Below the pieces are notes generated by a model, which saw nothing but the letters and a program-made list of their open reading frames with translations, did not search any database and was not told the DNA's origin. A stretch of 64,000 nucleotides of DNA from Caulobacter soli (GTDB lineage Bacteria > Pseudomonadota > Alphaproteobacteria > Caulobacterales > Caulobacteraceae): positions 248,001 to 312,000 of the forward strand of contig NZ_CP049200.1 in the NCBI RefSeq assembly GCF_011045195.1, given 5' to 3'. The position numbers and the translations under genes are program-made. Every line of letters starts with the position of its first letter. The stretch's first letter is position 1. Below, in pieces: positions 42,181-52,571 of the stretch.

Positions 42181-43758
42181 TCAGAGCAAGGCGTAGGCGG
42201 GAAGGGTCAGAAACTCTTCCAGCGTGTCGGACAGCACCATGCGCGAGAACAGCAGGGCGGCCTCTTCCAGGCGGGGCGAGGGGAAGTCGCGGCGCAGGTC
42301 GGTCATCTCCTCGGTCAGCAGGCTCACGAACAGCTCCGAAGTCATGTCGCGACCATCGTCGAGAGCCGCGTTCAGGCGGATCCATTGCCACAGCTGGGTG
42401 CGGCAGATCTCGGCGGTCGCGGCGTCTTCCATCAGATTGTAGAGCGGCACGGCGCCGCGACCCTCGATCCAGGCCTGGGTGTAGCGCACGCCGACGCGGA
42501 TGTTCTCGCGAACCCCGGCCTCGGTGCGCACGCCGTCGTGCAGCTCCAGCATCTGGGCCTGCGTGATCGACAGGTCCGCCAGGCGCTTGTCCAACTGGTT
42601 GGGCGTGGGCATCAGGCGGTTGAAGACCTCCATGGCCACCGGCACCAGGTCGGGGTGGGCGACCCAGGTGCCGTCGTGGCCGGCCCCGGCCTCGCGTTCC
42701 TTGTCGGCGCGGACCTTGGCGAAGGCGGCCTGGTTGGCGGCCTCGTCGCCCTTGATCGGGATCTGGGCGGCCATGCCGCCCATGGCGAACGCGCCGCGAC
42801 GGTGGCAGGTTTGGATCAGCTTCAGCGAGTAGGCGCCCAGGAAGGCCTTGCCCATCACCATGGCCGAGCGGTCCGGGGTCAGGAATTCGGCGCGGCGGCC
42901 CAGGCGCTTGATGAACGAGAAGATGTAGTCCCAGCGGCCGCAGTTGAGGCCCGCCATGTGGTCCTTCAGTTCGAAGATGATCTCGTCCATCTCGAAGGCG
43001 GCGGGGATCGTCTCGATCAGCACCGTGGCCTTGATCGTGCCGTTGGGGATGCCGAGCGCCTGTTGAGCGTGGACGAACACGTCGTTCCAGAGGCGAGCCT
43101 CCAGGTGGCTCTCCAGCTTGGGCAGGTAGAAGTAGGGACCCGAACCCTGGTCCAGCGAGGCCTTGGCGTTGTGGAACAGGTAAAGCCCGAAGTCGAACAG
43201 CGCGCCGCTGACGACCTCGCCGTCGACCTCCATGTGGCGCTCGGGCAGGTGCCAGCCGCGCGGGCGGATTTTCAGGACGGCCAGGTTTTCTCCCAGCGCG
43301 TAGCTCTTGCCGGACTTGGGATCGACGTGGGCCAGTTGGCCCGCCCAGCGATCCTTCAGATTGACCTGGCCTTCGATCAGGTTGGACCAGGTCGGCGAGG
43401 TGGCGTCCTCGAAGTCGGCCATGAACACCTTGGCCCCGCAGTTGAGGGCGTTGATGATCATCTTGCGGTCGACGGGGCCGGTGATCTCGACGCGGCGGTC
43501 CTGCAGGTCGGCCGGGATCGGCGCGACGGTCCAGTCGTTCTCGCGGATGTCGGCGGTGTCGGCCAGGAAGTCGGGCAGGTCGCCGGCGTCGAACCGGGCC
43601 TGGCGCGCGACGCGGGCGGCCAGCAGTTCGCGACGACGGGCGTCGAAGCGGCGGTGCAGGTCGGCCACGAAGTCCAGGGCCTCGGGCGTCAGGACTTCTA
43701 CGGCGCGCCCCTCGACAGGACCGTTGATCTGGATGTTGGCGGCGATGTCGAGGGGCAT
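42181..43758 (-). CDS. aceB: Malate synthase A
   Basis: A 525-aa malate synthase that condenses glyoxylate and acetyl-CoA to malate. It shows GPVDRKMIINALNCGAKVFM, the ADFEDATSPTW acidic metal-site region, RPRGWHLPE and a C-terminal catalytic domain, and it has the ~530-aa length of isoform A. It forms the second half of the glyoxylate bypass with aceA, on the same strand with one small gene between. Together they allow growth on acetate and fatty acids. No defects are visible. Confidence 0.97.
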   Translation of the reverse strand: MPLDIAANIQINGPVEGRAVEVLTPEALDFVADLHRRFDARRRELLAARVARQARFDAGDLPDFLADTADIRENDWTVAPIPADLQDRRVEITGPVDRKMIINALNCGAKVFMADFEDATSPTWSNLIEGQVNLKDRWAGQLAHVDPKSGKSYALGENLAVLKIRPRGWHLPERHMEVDGEVVSGALFDFGLYLFHNAKASLDQGSGPYFYLPKLESHLEARLWNDVFVHAQQALGIPNGTIKATVLIETIPAAFEMDEIIFELKDHMAGLNCGRWDYIFSFIKRLGRRAEFLTPDRSAMVMGKAFLGAYSLKLIQTCHRRGAFAMGGMAAQIPIKGDEAANQAAFAKVRADKEREAGAGHDGTWVAHPDLVPVAMEVFNRLMPTPNQLDKRLADLSITQAQMLELHDGVRTEAGVRENIRVGVRYTQAWIEGRGAVPLYNLMEDAATAEICRTQLWQWIRLNAALDDGRDMTSELFVSLLTEEMTDLRRDFPSPRLEEAALLFSRMVLSDTLEEFLTLPAYALL

Positions 43759-43830
43759 GGGAAGTCCTGCGGGCTCTGTGGGGCGCCCCGGCGCGGCGCC
43801 GGGAAGCGGTGTCGACGAGGTGGTGTTAGA

Positions 43831-44064
43831 TCAGGCGCTCTTGGCGGCGCCGTTAGGACGAACGGTCGGGACGATCTGGTCGCCCCAGTTGCCCGCGCCG
43901 TCGTGGTGGCGCGAAGTGCGCACCAGTTCGACCGAATAGCCGGCCGCGATGGCCCGCTGCACGGCTTCGTTCAAGCGGTGAGCGGCCTCGGCCACCCGAT
44001 CGACCGCGCGTTGTTCGGCGGAGGCGTTCGGCATGGCGGCGGGAGCAAATTGCGTGGCGGACAT
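43831..44064 (-). CDS. Small conserved-looking protein between aceA and aceB
   Basis: 77 aa from the ATG at 44064 with GAGG upstream. The sequence MSATQFAPAAMPNASAEQ, a helix DRVAEAAHRLNEAVQRAIAAG and VELVRTSRHHD is protein-like. Placed between aceA and aceB on the same strand, it is probably co-transcribed. Function unknown. Confidence 0.6.
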   Translation of the reverse strand: MSATQFAPAAMPNASAEQRAVDRVAEAAHRLNEAVQRAIAAGYSVELVRTSRHHDGAGNWGDQIVPTVRPNGAAKSA

Positions 44065-44140
44065 CGGATGATCCTCGATCGGTTGGCGGGGTGCGCCCCC
44101 CTCCACGGGGGTGGGAGGAGGGCGCTGGGGCTCGCCGTCG

Positions 44141-45757
44141 CTACTCGGCGGCGAACTGGTTCATGGTGTTGGCGTGACCACCGGCGGTCAGGGCGCGTTC
44201 GCCGGCGACCATGATCTTGAAGCTGTCGCCCAGGTCCGAGCCGACCTCGTGCTGGTGCTTGACGGCCGAGACGCCGCGGCGGATTTCCTCGCGCTGGACG
44301 GTGTTGACGTAGGCCTTCATCCGGTCGGGACCGAAGTAGCCGCGCGACAGCTCGTCCATGCTCTTGGCGGTCAGGTGGAAGGTCGGCAGGGTGATCAGGT
44401 TGTGGAACACCCCGGCCCGGGCCGCGATGTCGGCCTGGAAGGCCGCCAGGCGAGCGTCGGTCTCGCGCCCCAGGTCGCTGGCGTCGTATTCGGCCGACAT
44501 CAGGGCCGCGCCTTCGGGATAGCTGTCCTTGTGGATCTTGCCCTCGGCGATCCACTGGTCGCGGACCTGCTTGCGCAGGTTCAGGGTCCAGTTGAACGAC
44601 GGGGAGTTGTTGTAGGTCAGCTTGGCGTCGGGAACGACCTTGCGGATCTCCGAGACCATGCTGGCGATCTCGTCGACGTTGGGGGTGTCGGTCTCGATCC
44701 ACAGCAGGTCGGCGCCGCCCTGGGTCAAGGATGCGATGCAGTCCTCGATGACGCGGGCCCGGCCGGTGCCGTCCTGGAAGGCGAACAGGCCGTTGGGCAT
44801 GCGCACCGGCTTTTCGAACTGGCCGTCCTTATAGATCGCCAGTTCGCCCGGCAGGATTGGGTTGCTCTCGGTGATCGCCTCGGTCTTCAGCCACTTGATG
44901 TAGTCGCTGGCCAGGTCGCCCGGCTCCTGGCTGACCGGCACCTTCTGGGTCAGGCCCGCGCCCAGGCTGTCGGTGCGGGCGACGATGACGCCCTCGTCGA
45001 CGCCCAGTTCCTCGAAGGCCAGGCGGCAGGCGCGCAGCTTCTCGATGAAGTCCTCGCGCGGCACGGTGACCTTGCCGTCCTGGTGGCCGCACTGCTTGGC
45101 GTCGGAGACCTGGTTTTCGATCTGCAGGCAGCAGGCGCCGGCCTTGATCATTTCCTTGGCCAGGATGTAGGTGGCGTTCTCGTTGCCGAAGCCCGCGTCG
45201 ATGTCGGCGATGATCGGCACGACGTGGGTCTCGAAGCCGTCGATGGCGGCGATCGCGGCGGCCTCGGCCGCCTTGTCGCCGGCGTCACGGGCGGTCGTCA
45301 GGACCTTGAACAGGTCGTTGATCGCCACCTCGTCGGCCTGGCGCAGCGAGACGTAGATCTCCTCGATCAGGTCGACGACCGAGGTCTTCTCGTGCATCGA
45401 CTGGTCGGGCAGGTGGCCGAAGCGGTTGCGAAGGCCCGCGACCATCCAGCCCGACAGATAGACGTAGGCGCCCTTGGTGGTGCCGCGTAGGCGCTTGACC
45501 GACTTGATCATCTGCTGGGCGTGGAAGCCCGACCAGCAACCCAGCGACTGGGTGAACTGGGCGCTGTCGGCGTCATAGGCGGCCATGTCGGCGCGCATGA
45601 CGCCGGCCATGTCGCGGGCGATGTCCAGGTGGGTCGAGAAGGTGTTCTGCAGCTTCAGCTGGATGATGTCGTCGATGCCGACGCCGCCCGGCGTCACGCC
45701 TTGCGGATAGCGGGCCAGCAATTCTTGGCGGTGTTGGGCGTAGGTCTTGCGCGTCAT
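44141..45757 (-). CDS. aceA: Isocitrate lyase
   Basis: A 538-aa isocitrate lyase of the long type found in Pseudomonas and alphaproteobacteria. It cleaves isocitrate to glyoxylate and succinate. The catalytic loop KQCGHQDGKV contains the active-site Cys, and VVPIIADIDAGFGN carries the metal-binding Asp residues. It is divergent from an XRE-type regulator gene with 181 bp between them, and it leads the aceA-(small gene)-aceB unit. Confidence 0.98.
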   Translation of the reverse strand: MTRKTYAQHRQELLARYPQGVTPGGVGIDDIIQLKLQNTFSTHLDIARDMAGVMRADMAAYDADSAQFTQSLGCWSGFHAQQMIKSVKRLRGTTKGAYVYLSGWMVAGLRNRFGHLPDQSMHEKTSVVDLIEEIYVSLRQADEVAINDLFKVLTTARDAGDKAAEAAAIAAIDGFETHVVPIIADIDAGFGNENATYILAKEMIKAGACCLQIENQVSDAKQCGHQDGKVTVPREDFIEKLRACRLAFEELGVDEGVIVARTDSLGAGLTQKVPVSQEPGDLASDYIKWLKTEAITESNPILPGELAIYKDGQFEKPVRMPNGLFAFQDGTGRARVIEDCIASLTQGGADLLWIETDTPNVDEIASMVSEIRKVVPDAKLTYNNSPSFNWTLNLRKQVRDQWIAEGKIHKDSYPEGAALMSAEYDASDLGRETDARLAAFQADIAARAGVFHNLITLPTFHLTAKSMDELSRGYFGPDRMKAYVNTVQREEIRRGVSAVKHQHEVGSDLGDSFKIMVAGERALTAGGHANTMNQFAAE

Positions 45758-45887
45758 CTTGGCGGTCCCAAAAGCTGTTCGCCGCCTTCCCGCCGATGCG
45801 GCGATGTGAGGGGGGGGGCGAACCGGAAATGCGTTGGGAGCGACCTAGCCCCGGTCGCTGGAACGAGGCGAACCTATTGAAGCTGAA

Positions 45888-45928
45888 TTGTCACAGGCAG
45901 ACTTTGTAATTCTTGTAAAGTTGTGACA
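45888..45928. promoter_or_regulatory. Candidate operator in the aceA / regulator intergenic region
   Basis: TGTCACA (45889-45895) and TGTGACA (45922-45928) form an inverted repeat around CTTTGTAA-TTC-TTGTAAAG-type repeats (about 45902-45920). It lies just upstream of the regulator start and between the divergent genes, as expected for an ScfR/RamB-type site. Binding is inferred. Confidence 0.45.
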
Positions 45929-45938
45929 GATTGACCGA

Positions 45939-47369
45939 ATGGGGATCTCGGACAAGAAGCTTTTTCTCGGCGGCCGGCTCAAGCGCCTGCGACGCGACCT
46001 GTCGGTCAATCAGAGCCAGATGGCCGAGCAACTGGGCATTTCGGCCAGCTATCTGAACCTGCTGGAGCGCAACCAGCGCCCGGTCACCGCCCAGATCCTG
46101 CTGCGCCTGGCCGACGCCTACGACCTGGACTTGCGCAGCCTGTCGGCCGACGACCCGGGCGGCGGCGCGGGCCTGGAGGAGGTGCTGGCCGACAAGATGT
46201 TCGCTGACCTGGGCGTGGGCCGCCATGAGGCCATCGAAGTCGCCGAGACCTCGCCGGCCATGGCCGAGGCCATCGTGCGGCTCTATCGGGCCTATCTGGA
46301 TCGCGGCCGGTTGGTCGACCTGGGCGCGTTCGAGCGCGCCGACGGGAGCGCCGGCCCTCAGGGCGGGGCCGCCCATCCCACCGACTGGGTGCGCGACCTG
46401 GTCGGGGCCCAGCGCAACTACTTCGCCGAGCTGGAGACTTGCGCCGAAACCATCGTCGCGGCCCTGAAGGCCGATCCCCAGGACCTGGGCCCGGCCCTGC
46501 GCGAGCGCCTGCTGACGAACTGTGGCGTGCAGGTCCGGATCATGCCGGTCGAGGTGATGACCGCCTCGCTGCGTCGCTACGACCACCATCGCAAGCGGCT
46601 GATGATCTCCGAAACCCTGGCGCCGGCCAGCCGGCTGTTCGCCATGGCCTATCAGCTTGGGCTGCTGGAGTTCGGCGAGACCCTGACCACCCTGACCGAC
46701 CGCTTCAAGGCCCCCGACCGCGCCACGCGCCAGCTGCTCAAGGTGTTCCTGGCCAACTACCTGGCCGCCGCGGTGATGATGCCCTACGAGCTCTTTCACG
46801 CGGCCCTGGAGACCAGCGGTTACGATATCGAGCGGGTGCGCTCGCGGTTCGGCGTCAGCTACGAGCAGGCCGCCCAGCGTCTGACCACCCTTGGCCGGTC
46901 GGGCGCTCGGGGCGTGCCGTTCTTCATGGTGCGGCTCGATGCGGCGGGCAACATCTCCAAGCGCTTCGCGGCGGGAGCTTTCCCGTTCTCGCGGTTTGGC
47001 GGCACCTGTCCGCGCTGGAACGTCCACGACAGCTTCAAGACCCCCGGGCGGGTGGTCACCCAGGTCATCGAGACCCCCGACGGCGAGCGCTACTTCACCC
47101 TGTCGCGCACGGTGCGCCGGGTGTCGGGCCTGCAGGCGGGGTTGGAGGACGAACTGGTCATCGGCCTGGGCTGCGAGCTGAAATACGCCAACAAGCTGGT
47201 CTATGCCCGGGGCCTGGACATCGCCACGCCGCTGGCCGTGGAGATCGGTCCGTCCTGCCGGATCTGCGAGCGTCCGGCCTGTCCGCAGCGGGCGGCCGCC
47301 CCGATCAACCGCACCCTGCTGGTCGAGGAAAACAGCAAGTCGTTGTCGCCGTTCCCGTTCGTGGCCTAG
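45939..47369 (+). CDS. XRE-type regulator of the short-chain acyl/glyoxylate pathway (ScfR/RamB-like)
   Basis: A 476-aa protein. An N-terminal XRE HTH (LKRLRRDLSVNQSQMAEQLG, SASYLNLLERNQRPVT) is followed by an IrrE-like/peptidase-M78-type region and a C-terminal domain with four Cys (CRICERPACPQR). This is the layout of ScfR/RamB regulators that control acetate and propionate metabolism genes and sense acyl-CoA status. It is divergent from aceA, so it most likely controls aceA/aceB. The ATG start at 45939 is in a good context. Confidence 0.85.
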   Translation: MGISDKKLFLGGRLKRLRRDLSVNQSQMAEQLGISASYLNLLERNQRPVTAQILLRLADAYDLDLRSLSADDPGGGAGLEEVLADKMFADLGVGRHEAIEVAETSPAMAEAIVRLYRAYLDRGRLVDLGAFERADGSAGPQGGAAHPTDWVRDLVGAQRNYFAELETCAETIVAALKADPQDLGPALRERLLTNCGVQVRIMPVEVMTASLRRYDHHRKRLMISETLAPASRLFAMAYQLGLLEFGETLTTLTDRFKAPDRATRQLLKVFLANYLAAAVMMPYELFHAALETSGYDIERVRSRFGVSYEQAAQRLTTLGRSGARGVPFFMVRLDAAGNISKRFAAGAFPFSRFGGTCPRWNVHDSFKTPGRVVTQVIETPDGERYFTLSRTVRRVSGLQAGLEDELVIGLGCELKYANKLVYARGLDIATPLAVEIGPSCRICERPACPQRAAAPINRTLLVEENSKSLSPFPFVA

Positions 47370-47540
47370 ACCCGCCGCGTTCACCGGGCCAGCGATCGCC
47401 GCGCGGCCGGCGGGCGATGTTCGGGCGGACTTTCGGCCTTCTCCGGCCGGCGCCAATCGGGAGCGGCGTGCGCCTGCGCCGAACCGCCTGGACGAAAGCC
47501 GCGGCCCTGCCGATTGTCAGCTCCGATGCGATGGTGATCG

Positions 47541-48437
47541 TCAGGTCAAGCGATACCGACTGGGCCTCAAGGGCGCGGGCAGGTCCGCGCGTCCGAGCGA
47601 GAACAACACCTCCCGTTCGATCGTGCGCACCATGGCGTCCAACGGCAGGTCGTTGTCGTCCTCGCCGAACGGGTCCTCCAGTTCGTCCCCCAAGGCGTCC
47701 AGACCGAAGAACGCATAGGCGATGAACACCACGAGCAACGGCGTCCACCAGCCCAGACTTTGAGCCAGGGCGAAGGGCAGCAGGAGGCAGAACAGGTGGG
47801 CGGTTCTGTGGAGCAGCAGCCAGTAGGCGAAGGGCGTGGGCGTCGACTTGATCCGCTCGCAGCCGGCCTGAACGTGGCTCAGTTCGGTCAGGCGCGCCTC
47901 GAGAACCGAATAGTGGATTGCGCTGATCCGCCGGCGGGCGACGAGCCGCGCGCAGGCCGCGCCGACTTCGGACAGGACCGTATCGGTCGGGTTGGGCGAG
48001 GCCTGTTCGTCCTGACCAGGCCGCCAAGTTCTGATAGCGGCGGCCTCGTCCCGATCACGCAGGCGCGCGGCCAGACCATGGGCGAAGCCGCAGAGGCCAA
48101 GCAGCAGGGGCTCGCGCTCGCTGGCCTTCAGGCGATCGGTCTGGCGGGCGAAACTGCGCGTGGCGATGATCAACTCGCCCCACAGCTTGCGCGCTTCCCA
48201 CCAACGATCGTAGCAGGCGCTGTTGCGAAAACTCATGAAGATCGACAGGGCCAGGCCGATCAGGGTGAAGGGCGCCGCGCCCAGCAGCCGCATCGGACCC
48301 GGCGCGTGCTGTCCCAGCAGCACCGCGCCGATCGAGATGACCGCCAGCACCGCCAGCCGGCCGACGATCTTGGGCACGATCGATCCATGCAGGGCCAGGG
48401 CGATCCCCAGCAGGCCGGGGCGGTCGCGAACGATCAT
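47541..48437 (-). CDS. Bestrophin-like membrane protein
   Basis: 298 aa from the ATG at 48437 (GGCGAGGG upstream). The frame stays open to 48539, but that extension is not protein-like. It contains the bestrophin/UPF0187 hallmarks: LSIFMSFRNSACYDRWWEAR, LWGELIIATRSFARQ, and the C-terminal LVVFIAYAFFGLDALGDELE followed by the acidic EDPFGEDDNDLPLD. Several hydrophobic segments are consistent with four membrane helices. Bacterial bestrophins form pentameric ion channels. It is divergent from a UspA-family gene. Confidence 0.88.
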   Translation of the reverse strand: MIVRDRPGLLGIALALHGSIVPKIVGRLAVLAVISIGAVLLGQHAPGPMRLLGAAPFTLIGLALSIFMSFRNSACYDRWWEARKLWGELIIATRSFARQTDRLKASEREPLLLGLCGFAHGLAARLRDRDEAAAIRTWRPGQDEQASPNPTDTVLSEVGAACARLVARRRISAIHYSVLEARLTELSHVQAGCERIKSTPTPFAYWLLLHRTAHLFCLLLPFALAQSLGWWTPLLVVFIAYAFFGLDALGDELEDPFGEDDNDLPLDAMVRTIEREVLFSLGRADLPAPLRPSRYRLT

Positions 48438-48588
48438 CGAGCCCTCGCCGCCGTTCGTAGGTCCTGAAGTCCCATCCTTGTCTTCTCCTTGCCGGATGCG
48501 CTTGCGCGAACGCCAATACAGGACTGTACAACGCCGCAAAGCCGGTCATGCTCGGATCGCCGCGCAAGGGCAAGACCTGGAGGGATAC

Positions 48589-49086
48589 GTGTATAGTCGG
48601 ATTTTGCTGGCCTATGACGGATCGATAGAGGGGCGCAGGGCGCTGCGCGAGGGCGCGCTGCTGGCGCGACGGTGCGGCGCGCGGGTCTTTTTGTTGTGCG
48701 TTGTGGTCGAAGGCGGCGGCGTCCAAGTGGCCGAGGCCGCTCAGCCCGGCGTCATCCATGAACTTCGCCAACAGTCGCAGGCGGTGTTCGACGAAGGCGT
48801 TGCCCGCCTGCGGCAGATGGGCCTGGATCCGACAGCGAAGATCATCTCGGGCGATCCCTCCGTCGAAATCCGAAAATTCGCCCAGGAAGTCTCGGTCGAC
48901 CTCGTCGTGGTGGGCCATCGGCGCAAATCCTTGCTGGAGCGCTGGTGGTCGGGATCGTCGGGCGCCTATCTGCTCGACCAGATCGGCTGCAGTCTGTTGG
49001 TGGGCCGCAACACCATCAGCGACGAGATCCTGGCCGCGGAGCTGGCCTTGCCGCCGGCTCGTCGGGCCCTCGCCGACGCACTTTGA
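48589..49086 (+). CDS. Universal stress protein (UspA family)
   Basis: 165 aa from the GTG at 48589, which has a strong GGAGGG 6 nt upstream. The frame opens earlier, but the preceding residues are not protein-like. It has the Usp fold signatures: YSRILLAYDGSIEGRRALRE at the N-terminus and VVVGHRRKSLLERWWSGSSG (the G-2x-G-9x-G(S/T) ATP-binding pattern) near the C-terminus. Role in stress survival is by family. Confidence 0.9.
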   Translation: MYSRILLAYDGSIEGRRALREGALLARRCGARVFLLCVVVEGGGVQVAEAAQPGVIHELRQQSQAVFDEGVARLRQMGLDPTAKIISGDPSVEIRKFAQEVSVDLVVVGHRRKSLLERWWSGSSGAYLLDQIGCSLLVGRNTISDEILAAELALPPARRALADAL

Positions 49087-49169
49087 TCGCCGAGGCCGTC
49101 TGAGCCCGTCGCCGACGGGACGCTGGAGACGATAATCCACGCACGCCTGTCAAGTCAGCGGTTTATCGG

Positions 49170-50039
49170 TCAGCGCAGGGCCGCCTCCAGATGTTCGGCC
49201 AGCAACCGCACTTTGGCCGGCAGGTGGCGAAGATGGGGATAGACGGCCCACACCCCCTCATCCGCTGGGCGGTGCTGCTCGAGCAACGGAACCAGGGTTC
49301 CGGCCGCGATTGGGCCGTCGACATAGAAGTTCGGCAGCTGGCATAGCCCGAGCCCGGCGATGGCGGCGTCCAGCACCGCCTGGCCGCTGTTGCAGCGCCA
49401 ACGGCCGCTTGGGCGGATGGTCGTCTCGCCGCCGGCGTCGCTGAAGGTCCAGGTCTCGCTGGCCCCGACGACGCAGGCGTGGTCGGCGATGGCCGCCAGG
49501 TTCTCGGGCGCTCCGGCCTTGGCCAGATAGGCCGGCGCGGCGCAGAGGCGGCGGGTGCGCGAGGCCAGGCGGCGGGCGATCAGACGACTGTCGCCCAGCC
49601 GGCCGAAACGAATGGCCAGGTCGAAGCCGTCGGCCACCAGATCGCGGACGATGTCGTCCAGTTCGATGTGCAGCGACAGGCGTGGATGGGCCAGGGCGAA
49701 GGCGTTGACGGCCGGGACCACGTAGCGCTCGCCATAGGCTACCGAGCAGGTCATCCGCAGCTGGCCTTTCAGCTCGCCCTCGTCCTCGCCGAGCAGCTGC
49801 ATGGCCAGGTCGCGCTCCTGGATCAGGGCGCGGCAGCGGGCCAGGAACAGGCGCCCGGCGTCGGTCAGGCTGACCCGGCGGGTGGTGCGGTAGAGCAGGC
49901 GGGTCTGCAGCCGGTCCTCCAGCCGCGCCACCTCGCGGCTGACGCCCGAGGTCGACAGGTTCAGGCGGGCGGCGGCGCGGCTGAAGCTCTCGGCCTCGGC
50001 CACCGCCACGAACTCGTCGATCCCGTCCCATCGGCTCAT
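49170..50039 (-). CDS. LysR-family regulator
   Basis: A 289-aa LTTR. The winged HTH is at the N-terminus (EFVAVAEAESFSRAAARLNL, STSGVSREVARLEDRL), and the substrate-binding domain follows (LRMTCSVAYGERYVVPAV, FDLAIRFGRLGDSRLIARRL). It is divergent from the glutathione-dependent formaldehyde dehydrogenase gene and probably regulates it. Related LysR regulators are typical neighbours of frmA in proteobacteria. Confidence 0.92.
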   Translation of the reverse strand: MSRWDGIDEFVAVAEAESFSRAAARLNLSTSGVSREVARLEDRLQTRLLYRTTRRVSLTDAGRLFLARCRALIQERDLAMQLLGEDEGELKGQLRMTCSVAYGERYVVPAVNAFALAHPRLSLHIELDDIVRDLVADGFDLAIRFGRLGDSRLIARRLASRTRRLCAAPAYLAKAGAPENLAAIADHACVVGASETWTFSDAGGETTIRPSGRWRCNSGQAVLDAAIAGLGLCQLPNFYVDGPIAAGTLVPLLEQHRPADEGVWAVYPHLRHLPAKVRLLAEHLEAALR

Positions 50040-50054
50040 GGGGCGGTGATGCGA

Positions 50055-50102
50055 CGATTATCCCGGTGAGGCAATAATGTTTTGCAAGCGCCGGGATTAT
50101 CG
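50055..50102. promoter_or_regulatory. Inverted repeat between lysR and frmA (candidate LysR operator)
   Basis: CGATTATCCCGG (50055-50066) and CCGGGATTATCG (50091-50102) form an inverted repeat with one mismatch and a 24-bp spacer, between the divergent starts. The repeat suits a LysR dimer pair; binding is inferred. Confidence 0.5.
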
Positions 50103-50155
50103 CGCGGTCGGCCGCGGCGTACGACGGGGACGCCCCGAAATCCGGAGATCTCGCC

Positions 50156-51265
<1,110 letters not shown>

Positions 51266-51323
51266 GGGCGGGAGCCTGATTAGGCCTTATCGCCAATACG
51301 AAGCAATATAACGAGAGATAACA

Positions 51324-51680
51324 ATGCTTGAAGATCGCTTTTGCTCGTTTCGTGAAACAGATGTCGAAACTCGGACATCTCCTCCTCCGGTGTGGACCGT
51401 TCTTTCGGGGCAACCGCAAGCTCAGTCAAAAAGATCATATTCTGACGAAGAGAAGAAGATCTATGCCGGAACGTTCAAATGCACCGCAGGGGTCTACGCC
51501 ATAAACTATGATGTGTGGGAATTTTGCCATCTCATCAAGGGCAAGTGCCTCATAACGCACGAGTCCGGGCGTCAGTACGAACTCAACGCCGGCGATGCCT
51601 TCGTCCTTGAGCCCGGCTTCAAAGGGACGTGGGCGATCGTCGAGGATATGGAAAAGAGCTTCGTGATGCATGCGGGCTGA
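51324..51680 (+). CDS. Cupin-domain protein
   Basis: A 118-aa single-domain cupin (Cupin_3-like) with WEFCHLIKGKCLITHESG and NAGDAFVLEPGFKGTW, the two cupin motifs. The first His triad residue is present but the second motif is incomplete, so it may bind a small ligand rather than a metal. Its A/T-rich codons (AAA, AAG, TAT, ATA) differ from neighbours, which points to recent transfer. It begins 58 bp after frmA. Confidence 0.8.
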   Translation: MLEDRFCSFRETDVETRTSPPPVWTVLSGQPQAQSKRSYSDEEKKIYAGTFKCTAGVYAINYDVWEFCHLIKGKCLITHESGRQYELNAGDAFVLEPGFKGTWAIVEDMEKSFVMHAG

Positions 51681-51968
51681 GACAGGGCGTGGTCGCGCGG
51701 AAAGCAGAGATCGTTCCTGCGCGACGACCTGAAGCGACGGGATATGGCCGTGACGGCCCATTGGCCCGTCCGTTGCACGGCGCGGCGACCGGGTGAAACG
51801 ATCGGCTGGCCCAAGGCCGCTCAGAGGCGCTGAGGCGCCTATCGTCCGCGCGTCCAACCGCGCCACGCCGCCCCGGAGCGGACCCCGTTCGACGCAGCGG
51901 GTTGGCGTATCTTGGAAAGGCGCGGACGGTGTGGCATCCAAGCTAGGTCCCCGTCTTCCAGAGCCGCC

Positions 51969-52313
51969 ATGATCGCCGACGACTTTCGCCAACTGGCCTT
52001 GGGCATCGAGGGGGCTCGCACAGCGGTCCGTCTGGGCGCCGTTGAATTCCTGATCGGCCAGACCGTCTTCGCGACGGTGGGCGCCCCGGACCCGGCGTTC
52101 GCGGTCCTGCGGCTTTTGCCCGGTCATCAGGCCAAGGCCATCCTGGCCGTCCCAACGGTCTTCTCACCCCAGGCGGGCGGAGCGGGACGGCGGGGCGTGA
52201 CCTGCGTCCGCCTGACCACGGCGACCCCCGATATCGTTCGCCCCTACCTGGTCCTGGCGGCGGCCAAGGCCAGAAATCGTCGCTCGACCTTCACTCAGAT
52301 CAGACAGGACTGA
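51969..52313 (+). CDS. MmcQ/YjbR-like protein
   Basis: 114 aa from the ATG at 51969. The sequence IADDFRQLALGIEGARTAVR followed by FLIGQTVFATVGAPD and AVLRLLPGHQAKAIL is typical of the MmcQ/YjbR family (CyaY-like fold), whose role is not firmly established. It stands alone between the cupin and the amidase. Confidence 0.75.
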   Translation: MIADDFRQLALGIEGARTAVRLGAVEFLIGQTVFATVGAPDPAFAVLRLLPGHQAKAILAVPTVFSPQAGGAGRRGVTCVRLTTATPDIVRPYLVLAAAKARNRRSTFTQIRQD

Positions 52314-52571
52314 CGCTCCAAGACATGCACGGCTGATCCGGCCGTGCCGACGGGCGACCTCGAGCGCTTCGCCTTTCTCAACCCAGCCGAAGATCCCCTC
52401 CCCGGGGATCGCCGATCTGATTGCCTCACGCTCATCGGCTCCGCGCGACACGGCGTCGCCAATCCTGTCTGCATGGTCACGAAAGCCGCGCCGTCGCCGC
52501 CCGTCCGTCGGCGCGACGATCGGCTGGGCGGCTCCCAACGACGCCGCCGACTCGTCTGGGGCCTTGCCGGT

